Below, one piece after another: positions 1-5,999 of a DNA stretch of 9,936 nucleotides; within the stretch, counting starts at the first letter, position 1, and each line of letters opens with the position of its first letter. The stretch comes from Azonexaceae bacterium. GTDB taxonomy: Bacteria; Pseudomonadota; Gammaproteobacteria; Burkholderiales; Rhodocyclaceae. The stretch lies in NCBI GenBank assembly GCA_009469665.1, contig SSTB01000188.1:1-9936 (forward strand), read 5' to 3'. The position numbers were made by a program, and so were the translations under genes. Under the pieces are notes generated by a model. That model had not been told where the DNA came from and ran no database searches. It worked only from the letters and a program-made list of their open reading frames with translations.

Positions 1-1520
1 CCCAGGAACAGCTTGTACGCCGGGTTCTTGCTCTCGTCCCAGTGGGCGTAGCCGAGGTTTTTGAGGAATTCCTTGAACTGGCCCATTTCCCCCGGCGGCA
101 CCTGCATGCCCACCAGTACGCGGCCGTAGTCGGCGCCGTGGTTGCGGTAGTGGAAGAGGCTGATGTTCCAGCCGGCGCTCATGTGGTTGAGGAAGTTCAT
201 GAGGGCGCCGGGTCGCTCGGGGAATTCGAAGCGGTAGAGCAGCTCGTGCAGGCCCTTTTCGCAGACCTGGGGCGAATGGCCGCCAACCAGATGGCGGATG
301 TGGTTCTTGGCCATTTCGTCGTCGGTGAGGTCCAGGGTGGCGTAGCCATGCTTCTGGAGCTGTTCGACGAGCTTGGTGGATTCCGCCCGGTTGGCCACCG
401 AGATGCCGACGAAGACGTGGGCCTCGCTGGCCATGTGGTAGCGGTAGTTGAATTCGGTGATGCTGCGTTTGCCGATAAGAGAGACGAATTTCTTGTAGGC
501 GCCGGGTTTCTCAGGCAGCGTCACGGCAAGCACGGCCTCGCGCTGCTCGCCGATCTCCGCCCGCTCGGCGACGAAGCGCAGGCGGTCGAAATTGGTGTTG
601 GCCCCGGAGGCCACCGCCACCAGAGTCTTGTCCTTGAGCTTGTGCTGGGCGGCGTAGGCCTTGGCGCCGGCGATGGCCAGCGCCCCCGAGGGTTCGAGGA
701 TGGAACGGGTGTCCTCGAAGACATCCTTGATGGCGGCGCAGATGGCGTCGGTATCGACGAGGACCACCTCGTCCACCACCTCCTTGCAGACGCGGAAGGT
801 CTCCTCGCCCACGAACTTGACAGCGGTGCCGTCGGCGAAGAGGCCCACCTGGTCGAGGCGCACCCGGTGGCCTTTGGCCAGGGACCGGGCCATGGCGTCG
901 GCGTCGAAGGTCTCGACGCCGATGATCTTGACGTCCGGCCGCAGGCGCTTGATGTAGGCGCCGACGCCGGCGATCAGCCCACCGCCACCGATGGCGCAGA
1001 AGACGGCGTGAATGGGCTTGGTATGCTGGCGCAGGATCTCCATGCCGATGGTGCCCTGCCCGGCGATCACCTCGGGGTCGTCGAAGGGGTGGACGAAAGT
1101 GAGTTTCTCGCTCTTCTCCAGTTCCATCGCGTGGTGATAGGCCTCGTCGTAGGACTCGCCGTGCAGCACCACCTCCCCGCCCCGCCGCTTGACCGCCTCG
1201 ACCTTGATGCCCGGCGTCGTGGTCGGCATGACGATTACCGCCCGGGCGCCGATCTTGGCCGCCGAGAGGGCGACGCCCTGGGCGTGGTTGCCGGCGGAGG
1301 CGCAGATGACACCCCGCTTCAATTTTTCCGGCGAGAGGCCGGCGATCTTGTTGTAGGCGCCCCGCAGCTTGAAGGAAAACACCGGCTGCATGTCTTCACG
1401 CTTGAGCAGAATACGGTTGCCCACCCGGCTCGATAGGTTGCCGGCCAACTCCAGGGGCGACTCGATGGCGACATCGTAGACCTGTGCGTTGAGAACTTTT
1501 TCGAGATAATCCGGGTGCAT
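1..1520 (-). CDS. ilvA: Threonine ammonia-lyase, biosynthetic (threonine deaminase), missing only its extreme C-terminus
   Basis: PLP enzyme that converts L-threonine to 2-oxobutanoate and ammonia, the first committed step of isoleucine synthesis, in the cytoplasm. I read 506 complete codons from the ATG at 1520. The PLP-binding lysine is K51 in FSFKLRGAYN. The substrate/cofactor loop SAGNHAQG is at residues 75-82, and the glycine-rich phosphate loop GGGGL is near 178-182. The catalytic domain runs to about 320. It is followed by two ACT-like regulatory subdomains (about 326-400 and 420-500; note LPEKPGAY and FPERPGAL). These mark the long, isoleucine-feedback-inhibited form of about 500-515 residues rather than the short catabolic type. 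The last readable residues, NPAYKLFL, match the usual end of the family, so only one or two codons and the stop lie outside the window. No Shine-Dalgarno sequence precedes the ATG, because the upstream minus strand is pyrimidine-rich. It is divergent from the yqaA-like gene. Confidence 0.96.
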   Translation of the reverse strand, partial: MHPDYLEKVLNAQVYDVAIESPLELAGNLSSRVGNRILLKREDMQPVFSFKLRGAYNKIAGLSPEKLKRGVICASAGNHAQGVALSAAKIGARAVIVMPTTTPGIKVEAVKRRGGEVVLHGESYDEAYHHAMELEKSEKLTFVHPFDDPEVIAGQGTIGMEILRQHTKPIHAVFCAIGGGGLIAGVGAYIKRLRPDVKIIGVETFDADAMARSLAKGHRVRLDQVGLFADGTAVKFVGEETFRVCKEVVDEVVLVDTDAICAAIKDVFEDTRSILEPSGALAIAGAKAYAAQHKLKDKTLVAVASGANTNFDRLRFVAERAEIGEQREAVLAVTLPEKPGAYKKFVSLIGKRSITEFNYRYHMASEAHVFVGISVANRAESTKLVEQLQKHGYATLDLTDDEMAKNHIRHLVGGHSPQVCEKGLHELLYRFEFPERPGALMNFLNHMSAGWNISLFHYRNHGADYGRVLVGMQVPPGEMGQFKEFLKNLGYAHWDESKNPAYKLFL

Positions 1521-1531
1521 GACGGGCTGAT

Positions 1532-1598
1532 AAGGGAGAAGGAGGAAGGGAGAAGGGGGCCATGGGGAGCCGGGCTTCACTTCCCCCTTGTCCCTTCC
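1532..1598. repeat. Three-copy 14-mer purine repeat: two tandem copies and one inverted copy
   Basis: Two adjacent 14-base units, AAGGGAGAAGGAGG (1532-1545) and AAGGGAGAAGGGGG (1546-1559), differ at one position. A third copy lies inverted at 1583-1596 (CCCCCTTGTCCCTT), with one mismatch to the reverse complement of the second unit. The second and third copies, extended by two G-C pairs, give a potential 16-bp stem (1544-1559 with 1583-1598) around a 23-base loop. The element fills most of the 104-base gap between the divergent ilvA and yqaA-like genes. No U-run follows either arm, so it is not an obvious terminator. It could be an intergenic repeat family, or a structure in the leader of one of the two transcripts. 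Confidence 0.7.
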
Positions 1599-1609
1599 CC
1601 CTGCGCAAA

Positions 1610-1615
1610 AAGGAG
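1610..1615 (+). promoter_or_regulatory. Ribosome binding site that fixes a GTG start for the yqaA-like gene
   Basis: AAGGAG lies nine bases before the GTG at 1625. The in-frame ATG at 1562 would add 21 unrelated proline- and arginine-rich residues encoded across the repeat, and it has no such site. The GTG start is therefore preferred. Confidence 0.7.
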
Positions 1616-1624
1616 ATTCTACGG

Positions 1625-2041
1625 GTGGAGTGGCTCAACGTCACGGCGGAAACCGGGCTGGCCGGACTGTTTCTGGGCAGCTTTCTCGCGGCGACGCTCC
1701 TGCCCGGAGGGTCTGAGGCCCTGCTGTGGGGCTTTCTCCAGCTCCACCCGGACAGACTGGAAATCGCCCTGGCCATCGCCACCCTGGGCAATACTGCCGG
1801 CGGCATGAGCTCCTGGGCCTGCGGCCGCTTCCTGCCGCGCTGGCAGCGCCTGGAAGACCTACCCCACAAGGACCGGATCGCCCGTTGGGGCAGCCCGATC
1901 CTGCTGCTGGCCTGGGCTCCCCTGCTCGGCGACGCCCTGTGCCTCGCCGCCGGCTGGTTGCGCCTGCACTGGCTACCCTGCTGTCTGTACATGGCGGCGG
2001 GAAAGTTCCTGCGTTACTGGCTGGTCGCCCAAGTGGCGTGA
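1625..2041 (+). CDS. YqaA-like small DedA/SNARE-associated family membrane protein
   Basis: Predicted 138-residue inner-membrane protein beginning at a GTG with a good ribosome binding site. Its length is close to E. coli YqaA (about 140 residues). Family-like signatures are GSFLAATLLPGGSEALLWG at residues 18-36, GNTAGGMSSWACGRF at 55-69 and LGDALCLAAGWLR at 101-113. Hydrophobic segments lie at about 10-38, 46-66, 90-113 and 117-136. The DedA superfamily includes polyprenyl-phosphate and phospholipid flippases. The YqaA branch is short and its function is poorly established, so transport of a lipid carrier is only a possibility. It is divergent from ilvA, and the next gene starts 165 bases downstream, so it may be a single-gene transcript. 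No terminator is obvious after it. Confidence 0.82.
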   Translation: MEWLNVTAETGLAGLFLGSFLAATLLPGGSEALLWGFLQLHPDRLEIALAIATLGNTAGGMSSWACGRFLPRWQRLEDLPHKDRIARWGSPILLLAWAPLLGDALCLAAGWLRLHWLPCCLYMAAGKFLRYWLVAQVA

Positions 2042-2137
2042 ATGCCCGCGAGATATCGCTTCACCCTGCTCTTCAGGCCAGGCAGCGCCAAGAAGATAAG
2101 CGGATCCGAGGCCAGAGAAACCTTTTTTCGTGGCCAT

Positions 2138-2163
2138 GTAACCCCAGATGGATGCGCCCGACG
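2138..2163 (+). promoter_or_regulatory. Candidate ECF sigma-factor promoter upstream of the DUF2330 gene
   Basis: GTAACC at 2138-2143 is followed after 15 bases by CGACG at 2159-2163. Many group-IV (ECF) sigma factors recognise an AAC-containing -35 element and a CG-containing -10 element about 15-17 bases apart; the Caulobacter SigF type (GTAACC/CGAA) is close. Transcription would begin about 35-40 bases before the ATG at 2207, leaving a leader that contains the ribosome binding site. This is a pattern match only. Confidence 0.28.
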
Positions 2164-2194
2164 TTTAAAGCAGGACCACTTCTTCCAACCACAC

Positions 2195-2199
2195 CGGAG
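2195..2199 (+). promoter_or_regulatory. Ribosome binding site deciding the DUF2330 start
   Basis: CGGAG is seven bases before the ATG at 2207. Starting here puts a typical signal peptide at the N-terminus. The upstream ATG at 2042 would bury it. Confidence 0.65.
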
Positions 2200-2206
2200 T
2201 CCCTCG

Positions 2207-3589
2207 ATGCCGCGCGCTACTCTCGCCGCCCTCTTCTTCCTGCCTCCCCTGGCCGCCCAGGCCTTCTGCGGCTTCTACGTCGGCAAGGCCGATTCCAAGC
2301 TGTTCAACGAGGCCTCCCAGGTCATCGTCGCGCGCGACGGCGAGAAAACGGTGGTCAGCATGCTCAACGACTACAAGGGCGACCTCAAGGAATTTGCCGT
2401 TGTCGTGCCGGTGCCGACCGTGCTGCAAAAGGGGCAGGTCCATGTAGGGGACAAAAAACTTTTCGAGCGCCTCGATGCCTATTCCGCTCCGCGGCTGGCC
2501 GAATATTACGATCCCAACCCCTGCGACCGCCGCCTCTACGAACTGGGCCGCAGCCCTGTGGCCATGACCGCCGCTCCGGCTTCCGCGCCGACACCTGCCA
2601 GAGCCAAGGCCCTGGGCGTGACGGTGGAGGCGAGCTTTTCCGTGGGTGAGTACGACATCGTGATCCTTTCCGCCACCCAGTCGGACGGCCTGGAAACCTG
2701 GCTCACCCAGTCCGGCTACCGTATCCCCGGAAACTCCGCCCGGGCCCTGGCCCCCTACATTCGCCAGAACATGAAGTTCTTCGTCGCCAAAGTGAACCTT
2801 GCCGAACAGGCCAGGAGCGGCTTTCAGATGTTGCGTCCGCTGCAGTTTGCCTACGAGTCGGAAAAATTCATGCTGCCCATCCGCCTGGGCATGGCTAACG
2901 CCAATGGCCCCCAAGATCTCATCGCCTACATGCTGACCCGGAACGGCCGGGTGGAGACCAGCAATTACCGCACGGTCAAACTGCCCGCCAACATGGATCT
3001 GCCGGTCTTCCTCAAGCAGGGCGACGAGTTCCGCCATTTCTACAAGGCCCTGTTCGACGAACAGGCGAAGAGGGAGGGCTATCGCGTGGCCTTCACCGAA
3101 TACTTCTGGGACATGAGCTGGTGCGATCCCTGCGCAGCCGACCCGCTCTCTCCGGAGGAACTGCGTCAGGCGGGCGTCTTCTGGCTGACCCCTGGGGAGC
3201 CGCCGGGCGCCGCCCCGGCCGGGACGCCCTCTGCTCCGCCGCCGGGGATCCTGCCGCGCCGACCGCCGCCCGGCGGCGCCCAGCCGGTGATGCTGACCCG
3301 CCTGCACATCCGCTATACCCCGGAAACCTTTCCGGAAGACCTCCTGTTCCAGGAGACCAAGGACCGCCAGAATTTCCAGACCCGCTACGTCCTGCGCCAC
3401 CCCGCCAAGGTGGCCCCGGAGGCCTGCCCCGAAGCCAGGGCCTACCTGGAAGGCGTTACCCGCCGCCAGGAGCAGGAAGCCCAGCAACTCGCCACCCTCA
3501 CCGGCGGCGACATCGACGCCATCCGCAAGAAACTCGCCCTGCCGCCGGCGCAAACCCAGAAACCCTGGTGGGAAGGCCTGTGGAAATGA
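2207..3589 (+). CDS. Secreted DUF2330-family protein of unknown function
   Basis: 460-residue protein with a signal peptide (about residues 1-19, cut near AAQA/FCG), so it is probably periplasmic or surface-exposed. I recognise the DUF2330 pattern: FCGFYVGKADSKLFNEASQV at the mature N-terminus, VVVPVP at 65-70, GEYDIVILSATQSDGLETWL at 147-166, and a WCDPC motif at 305-309. It has five cysteines after the signal peptide region (C21, C106, C306, C309, C407). The CxxC at 306-309 could be a disulfide, redox or metal site, but this is inference. A proline/glycine-rich linker (about 330-361) separates the main domain from a C-terminal section ending in a charged helix (about 411-444). I see no C-terminal membrane anchor or sorting signal. 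The gene leads directly into the NqrB/RnfD-like gene through a 21-codon mini-ORF. The biochemical role of the family is not known to me. Confidence 0.8.
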   Translation: MPRATLAALFFLPPLAAQAFCGFYVGKADSKLFNEASQVIVARDGEKTVVSMLNDYKGDLKEFAVVVPVPTVLQKGQVHVGDKKLFERLDAYSAPRLAEYYDPNPCDRRLYELGRSPVAMTAAPASAPTPARAKALGVTVEASFSVGEYDIVILSATQSDGLETWLTQSGYRIPGNSARALAPYIRQNMKFFVAKVNLAEQARSGFQMLRPLQFAYESEKFMLPIRLGMANANGPQDLIAYMLTRNGRVETSNYRTVKLPANMDLPVFLKQGDEFRHFYKALFDEQAKREGYRVAFTEYFWDMSWCDPCAADPLSPEELRQAGVFWLTPGEPPGAAPAGTPSAPPPGILPRRPPPGGAQPVMLTRLHIRYTPETFPEDLLFQETKDRQNFQTRYVLRHPAKVAPEACPEARAYLEGVTRRQEQEAQQLATLTGGDIDAIRKKLALPPAQTQKPWWEGLWK

Positions 3590-3651
3590 GCAGCCCCAAA
3601 CACCCGGAGGACCGATCTCTCCCTTCCCCAGCCGGCGGGAAAGAGAAATGA
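3586..3651 (+). CDS. Possible 21-codon coupling mini-ORF between the DUF2330 and RnfD-like genes
   Basis: The DUF2330 stop sits in ATGA (3586-3589), so an ATG overlaps it. The frame from that ATG runs 21 codons (MSSPKHPEDRSLPSPAGGKEK) and ends at a TGA (3649-3651) that itself overlaps the ATG of the next gene (3648-3650). A GGAAGG lies nine bases upstream of the mini-ORF start. The peptide is hydrophilic and has no recognisable domain. Double ATGA overlap suggests that ribosomes reinitiate across the gap, so its value may lie in translation rather than in the peptide. It may equally be chance. Confidence 0.35.
   Translation: MSSPKHPEDRSLPSPAGGKEK
3616..3646 (+). promoter_or_regulatory. Hairpin covering the ribosome-binding region of the RnfD-like gene
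   Basis: TCTCT (3616-3620) can pair with AGAGA (3642-3646), and TTCCC (3624-3628) with GGGAA (3637-3641). Together they give ten pairs with a CCC bulge and an eight-base loop. The 3' arm contains the only purine-rich ribosome-binding candidate (GGGAAAGAGA) before the ATG at 3648. Translation of the mini-ORF through this stem would expose it. The structure was found by eye and no folding energy was calculated. Confidence 0.4.
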
Positions 3652-4463
3652 GGATGGTCGACCCGCGGCTGTTTCAGATCGCCTTCCAGGCGACTTTGCT
3701 CACCGTCGGCGTGCTGTTGCGCGATTTCAGCCTGCTGCCGGCGCAGATGATTTTGTGCATCGCTTCCGCCACGGCCACCCAGGCTTTCTGGCTGCACCGG
3801 CTGGGTCTCAAGAAGGTCGGCCATCTGAGCCCGGTCATCACCGGATTCGGGCTCTCGCTCCTGCTGCGGGCCGACACCCTTTGGCTGCACCCTCTCGTTG
3901 CCTGCCTCGCCATCAGCGGCAAGTTTCTGCTGCGAGCGCGGGCCAAGCACGTCTTCAACCCGGCCAATTTCGGGGTCGGCGTGGCCTTGCTCTTCCTGCC
4001 CGGGGCCTGGGTTTCACCCGGGCAGTGGGGCAACGACCTGGGGCTGGGCGTGCTGCTGGTGGCCCTCGGGGCCACGGTCGCCACCCGCTCCCGGCGGGAC
4101 GACGCGGCCTGGTTGTTTCTCGCCGCCTTTCTCGGCATCGCCGCCCTGCGCCTGCTGCTTCTGGGGTATTCCTGGGAACGGGGCTGGGAGATCCTCTGCC
4201 ACCAGGCTCTGAACGGGGCCCTGCTGCTTTTCGCCTTTTTCATGATCTCGGACCCCATGACCCTGCCCGACCATCCCGGTGCCCGGCGTCTGCATGTCGT
4301 CCTGGTCGCGATCCTGGCTGCGGCCTGGCAATTCCTGCTCTACAGACCAAGCGGCCCCCTGTGGGCGCTACTGATCCTGGCCCCCCTCGTCCCCCTCTGG
4401 GATTTGCTCTGGCCTTATACGAAATATCAATGGGATAGCAACACTCCGTTACAGGGAACTTGA
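3648..4463 (+). CDS. NqrB/RnfD/RnfE-family integral membrane protein
   Basis: 271-residue polytopic inner-membrane protein resembling subunit D of Rnf and subunit B of Na+-NQR. It has a hydrophobic N-terminal bundle (about 8-95), the motif GKFLLRARAKHVFNPANFG at 91-109, further membrane segments (about 110-120, 130-147, 154-174, 188-201, 214-232, 237-255) and SDPMTLPDHPGARR at 201-214, the counterpart of the TDP motif in RnfD. It is shorter than typical RnfD (about 350 residues), and I do not see the SGATP-type segment that carries the threonine-linked FMN in RnfD/NqrB. No other Rnf or Nqr subunit is nearby, so it is probably not part of a standard Rnf/Nqr complex. Stand-alone relatives occur elsewhere, including in some enediyne clusters. 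The start at 3648 overlaps the mini-ORF stop; an in-frame ATG at 3654 is an alternative. It lies downstream of DUF2330 and 25 bases before ybgC. Confidence 0.78.
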   Translation: MRMVDPRLFQIAFQATLLTVGVLLRDFSLLPAQMILCIASATATQAFWLHRLGLKKVGHLSPVITGFGLSLLLRADTLWLHPLVACLAISGKFLLRARAKHVFNPANFGVGVALLFLPGAWVSPGQWGNDLGLGVLLVALGATVATRSRRDDAAWLFLAAFLGIAALRLLLLGYSWERGWEILCHQALNGALLLFAFFMISDPMTLPDHPGARRLHVVLVAILAAAWQFLLYRPSGPLWALLILAPLVPLWDLLWPYTKYQWDSNTPLQGT

Positions 4464-4488
4464 AGGTCATGAGGTAGAATCAAGGCCC

Positions 4489-4911
4489 ATGAAATATGAC
4501 CAAAAGGCCAATGCCTTCGCCATCCCCGTACGCATCTACTACGAGGATACCGACGCCGCCGGCGTCGTCTATTACGCCAATTACCTCAAGTACTTCGAAC
4601 GCTGCCGCACCGAATGGATGCGCCAGATCGGCCACGATCAGTCGGCCCTGGCTGCCGAAGCCGGCATCGCTTTCGTGGTGCGCGCGGTTTCCTGCGAATA
4701 TCTGAAGCCCGCTCGCCTCGACGATGCCCTCAGCGTGGGGCTGGAAGTGGAAAAACTCGGCCGCGCCCAGGTGGTCTTCCGCCAGCACGTGCGGCGCGGC
4801 GACGAGGAACTGGTCAGCGGCACGGTGCAGATCGTCTGCGTCAATGTGGAAAAAATGAAATCCGCCCCCATCCCCGAATTTCTGCGGGTCAAACTGGAAG
4901 CGCTGCAATGA
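4489..4911 (+). CDS. ybgC: Tol-Pal-associated acyl-CoA thioesterase
   Basis: 140-residue single-domain hotdog-fold (4HBT) thioesterase that hydrolyses acyl-CoA substrates in the cytoplasm and is conserved as the first gene of tol-pal operons. The signature YYEDTDAAGVVYYANYLKYF spans 17-36 and contains the catalytic-type aspartate D22 in the TDxxGVVYxA context. ERCRTEWMRQIG follows at 37-48. Length equals the usual 130-140 residues. A weak AAGG precedes the ATG. The stop overlaps the tolQ start in ATGA, indicating translational coupling. It is 25 bases after the RnfD-like gene, so no independent operon promoter is evident, although TAGAAT at 4475-4480 was considered. Confidence 0.95.
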   Translation: MKYDQKANAFAIPVRIYYEDTDAAGVVYYANYLKYFERCRTEWMRQIGHDQSALAAEAGIAFVVRAVSCEYLKPARLDDALSVGLEVEKLGRAQVVFRQHVRRGDEELVSGTVQIVCVNVEKMKSAPIPEFLRVKLEALQ

Positions 4912-5585
4912 ACGTCACCCAAGACCTTTCCATCCTCCATCTCATCCTCAACGCCAGCGCGGTGGTGCAGGGGGTCATGGCGATCCTGATCGGTGTCTCC
5001 TTCATGTCCTGGTATTACATATTCATGAAATGGTTCGCGGTGCGCCAGTCCCGCAGCCAGACCGAGTCTTTCGAGCGGGACTTCTGGTCCGGCGGCGACC
5101 TCAACAGCCTGTTCACCAGCGCGGTGAACGATCGCCACCACGCGGGCTCCATGGAGCGCATTTTCGAGGCCGGCTTCCGGGAATTCACCAAGCTCAAGGG
5201 CCAGAAGAACCTGGACCCCAAGGACGTGGTGGACGGCTCTCGCCGCGCCATGCGCGCCACCCATCAGCGGGAGATGGACCGTCTGGAGTCCCATCTGGCC
5301 TTTCTGGCGTCCGTGGGTTCTGTGTCGCCCTACATTGGCCTCTTCGGCACCGTGTGGGGCATCATGCACGCCTTCCGCGGGCTGTCCAATGTGGGCCAGG
5401 CCACCTTGTCCGCCGTGGCGCCCGGCATCGCCGAGGCCCTGGTGGCCACGGCCATCGGCCTCTTCGCAGCGATTCCCGCCGTGCTGGCCTACAACCGCTT
5501 CGCCCACGACATCGACCGCCTGGCGACCCGCTTCGAGAGCTTCATGGAAGAGTTCTCCAACATCCTGCAGCGGCAGATGAGGTAA
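4908..5585 (+). CDS. tolQ: TolQ, proton-channel subunit of the Tol-Pal system
   Basis: 225-residue inner-membrane protein of the ExbB/MotA family. With TolR it forms the proton-conducting stator that energises TolA. Three membrane segments are visible: about 17-41, 130-155 and 170-195. A cytoplasmic loop of about 85 residues (44-128) lies between the first and second. The conserved family stretch SPYIGLFGTVWGIMHAF is at 140-156, and the helix APGIAEALVATAIGLFAAIP at 171-190 contains the channel-lining threonine region. The reading frame is open further upstream, but the ATG at 4908 gives the normal TolQ N-terminus and overlaps the ybgC stop as ATGA. The stop is three bases before tolR. Confidence 0.97.
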   Translation: MNVTQDLSILHLILNASAVVQGVMAILIGVSFMSWYYIFMKWFAVRQSRSQTESFERDFWSGGDLNSLFTSAVNDRHHAGSMERIFEAGFREFTKLKGQKNLDPKDVVDGSRRAMRATHQREMDRLESHLAFLASVGSVSPYIGLFGTVWGIMHAFRGLSNVGQATLSAVAPGIAEALVATAIGLFAAIPAVLAYNRFAHDIDRLATRFESFMEEFSNILQRQMR

Positions 5586-5588
5586 GGG

Positions 5589-5999
5589 ATGCGCCCGCGC
5601 CGCCTGAAAAACGAGATCAACGTCGTTCCCTACATCGACGTCATGCTGGTGCTGTTGGTCATCTTCATGGTGGCGGCGCCGATGATGACCACCGGCAGCA
5701 TCGACCTGCCTTCGGTGGGCAAGGCGCCCCAGGCGCCGACGGCCCCCCTGGAAGTCGCCATCAAGGCGGACGAGAGCCTCACCCTCACCGACCGCGCTGG
5801 CAAGGGGATCGAGCGCAGCGTTTCCCGTAGCGAATTGAAGGATGCCGTCCTCGCCGCCCAGGAAAAGAATCCCGAGCAACCGGTCCTCATCGCCGGAGAC
5901 AAGAACGTCAAGTACGAGGCGGTGCTGCGGGTGATGGACGAATTGCAGCGCGCCCAGGTCAAGCGCGTCGGTCTCCTGGTGCAGCCCCAAGGCAAATGA
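5589..5999 (+). CDS. tolR: TolR, ExbD-family stator subunit
   Basis: 136-residue bitopic inner-membrane protein and partner of TolQ. A short basic cytoplasmic N-terminus (MRPRRLKNEINVVPYIDV) leads into one membrane helix (about 15-35). Aspartate D17 in VPYIDVMLVLLVIFM is the proton-carrying residue, equivalent to D23 of E. coli TolR. The rest is the periplasmic ExbD/TolR domain (about 45-132), ending VKRVGLLVQP. The length is usual. The start is three bases after tolQ, with AAGG at 5583-5588 just before the ATG. The stop overlaps the tolA start in ATGA. Confidence 0.97.
   Translation: MRPRRLKNEINVVPYIDVMLVLLVIFMVAAPMMTTGSIDLPSVGKAPQAPTAPLEVAIKADESLTLTDRAGKGIERSVSRSELKDAVLAAQEKNPEQPVLIAGDKNVKYEAVLRVMDELQRAQVKRVGLLVQPQGK

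Larger units (their letters stand above)
2042..2206 (+). other. 165-base intergenic region upstream of the DUF2330 gene
   Basis: The DUF2330 reading frame stays open back to an ATG at 2042, directly after the yqaA-like stop. The 55 codons there encode an arginine-rich stretch that would sit in front of a clear signal peptide, so I treat the region as non-coding. It contains a candidate ECF-type promoter near 2138-2161 and an A/T-rich patch at about 2118-2128. Confidence 0.55.

Noticed and set aside
42..1436. Long plus-strand open frame of 464 codons opposite ilvA
   Set aside because: It is the antisense shadow of ilvA. The minus strand gives a full-length threonine deaminase with all motifs, while the plus frame is a low-complexity Val/Gly/Asp/His-rich product typical of antisense in GC-rich DNA.
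2042..2206. N-terminal extension of the DUF2330 protein to the ATG at 2042
   Set aside because: The extension would precede a clear signal peptide. The ATG at 2207 has a ribosome binding site seven bases upstream.
2165..3553. 462-codon minus-strand frame opposite the DUF2330 gene
   Set aside because: Its composition is that of an antisense frame with no recognisable domain, while the plus strand encodes a signal peptide and DUF2330 motifs.
4475..4480. TAGAAT as a -10 box for a ybgC/tol-pal promoter
   Set aside because: Transcription would start only about two bases before the ybgC ATG, and no -35 element lies at 16-18 bases. A chance match is more likely.
4638..5990. 450-codon minus-strand frame across ybgC, tolQ and tolR
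   Set aside because: It spans three well-recognised plus-strand genes and is His/Gly/Ala-rich shadow sequence.
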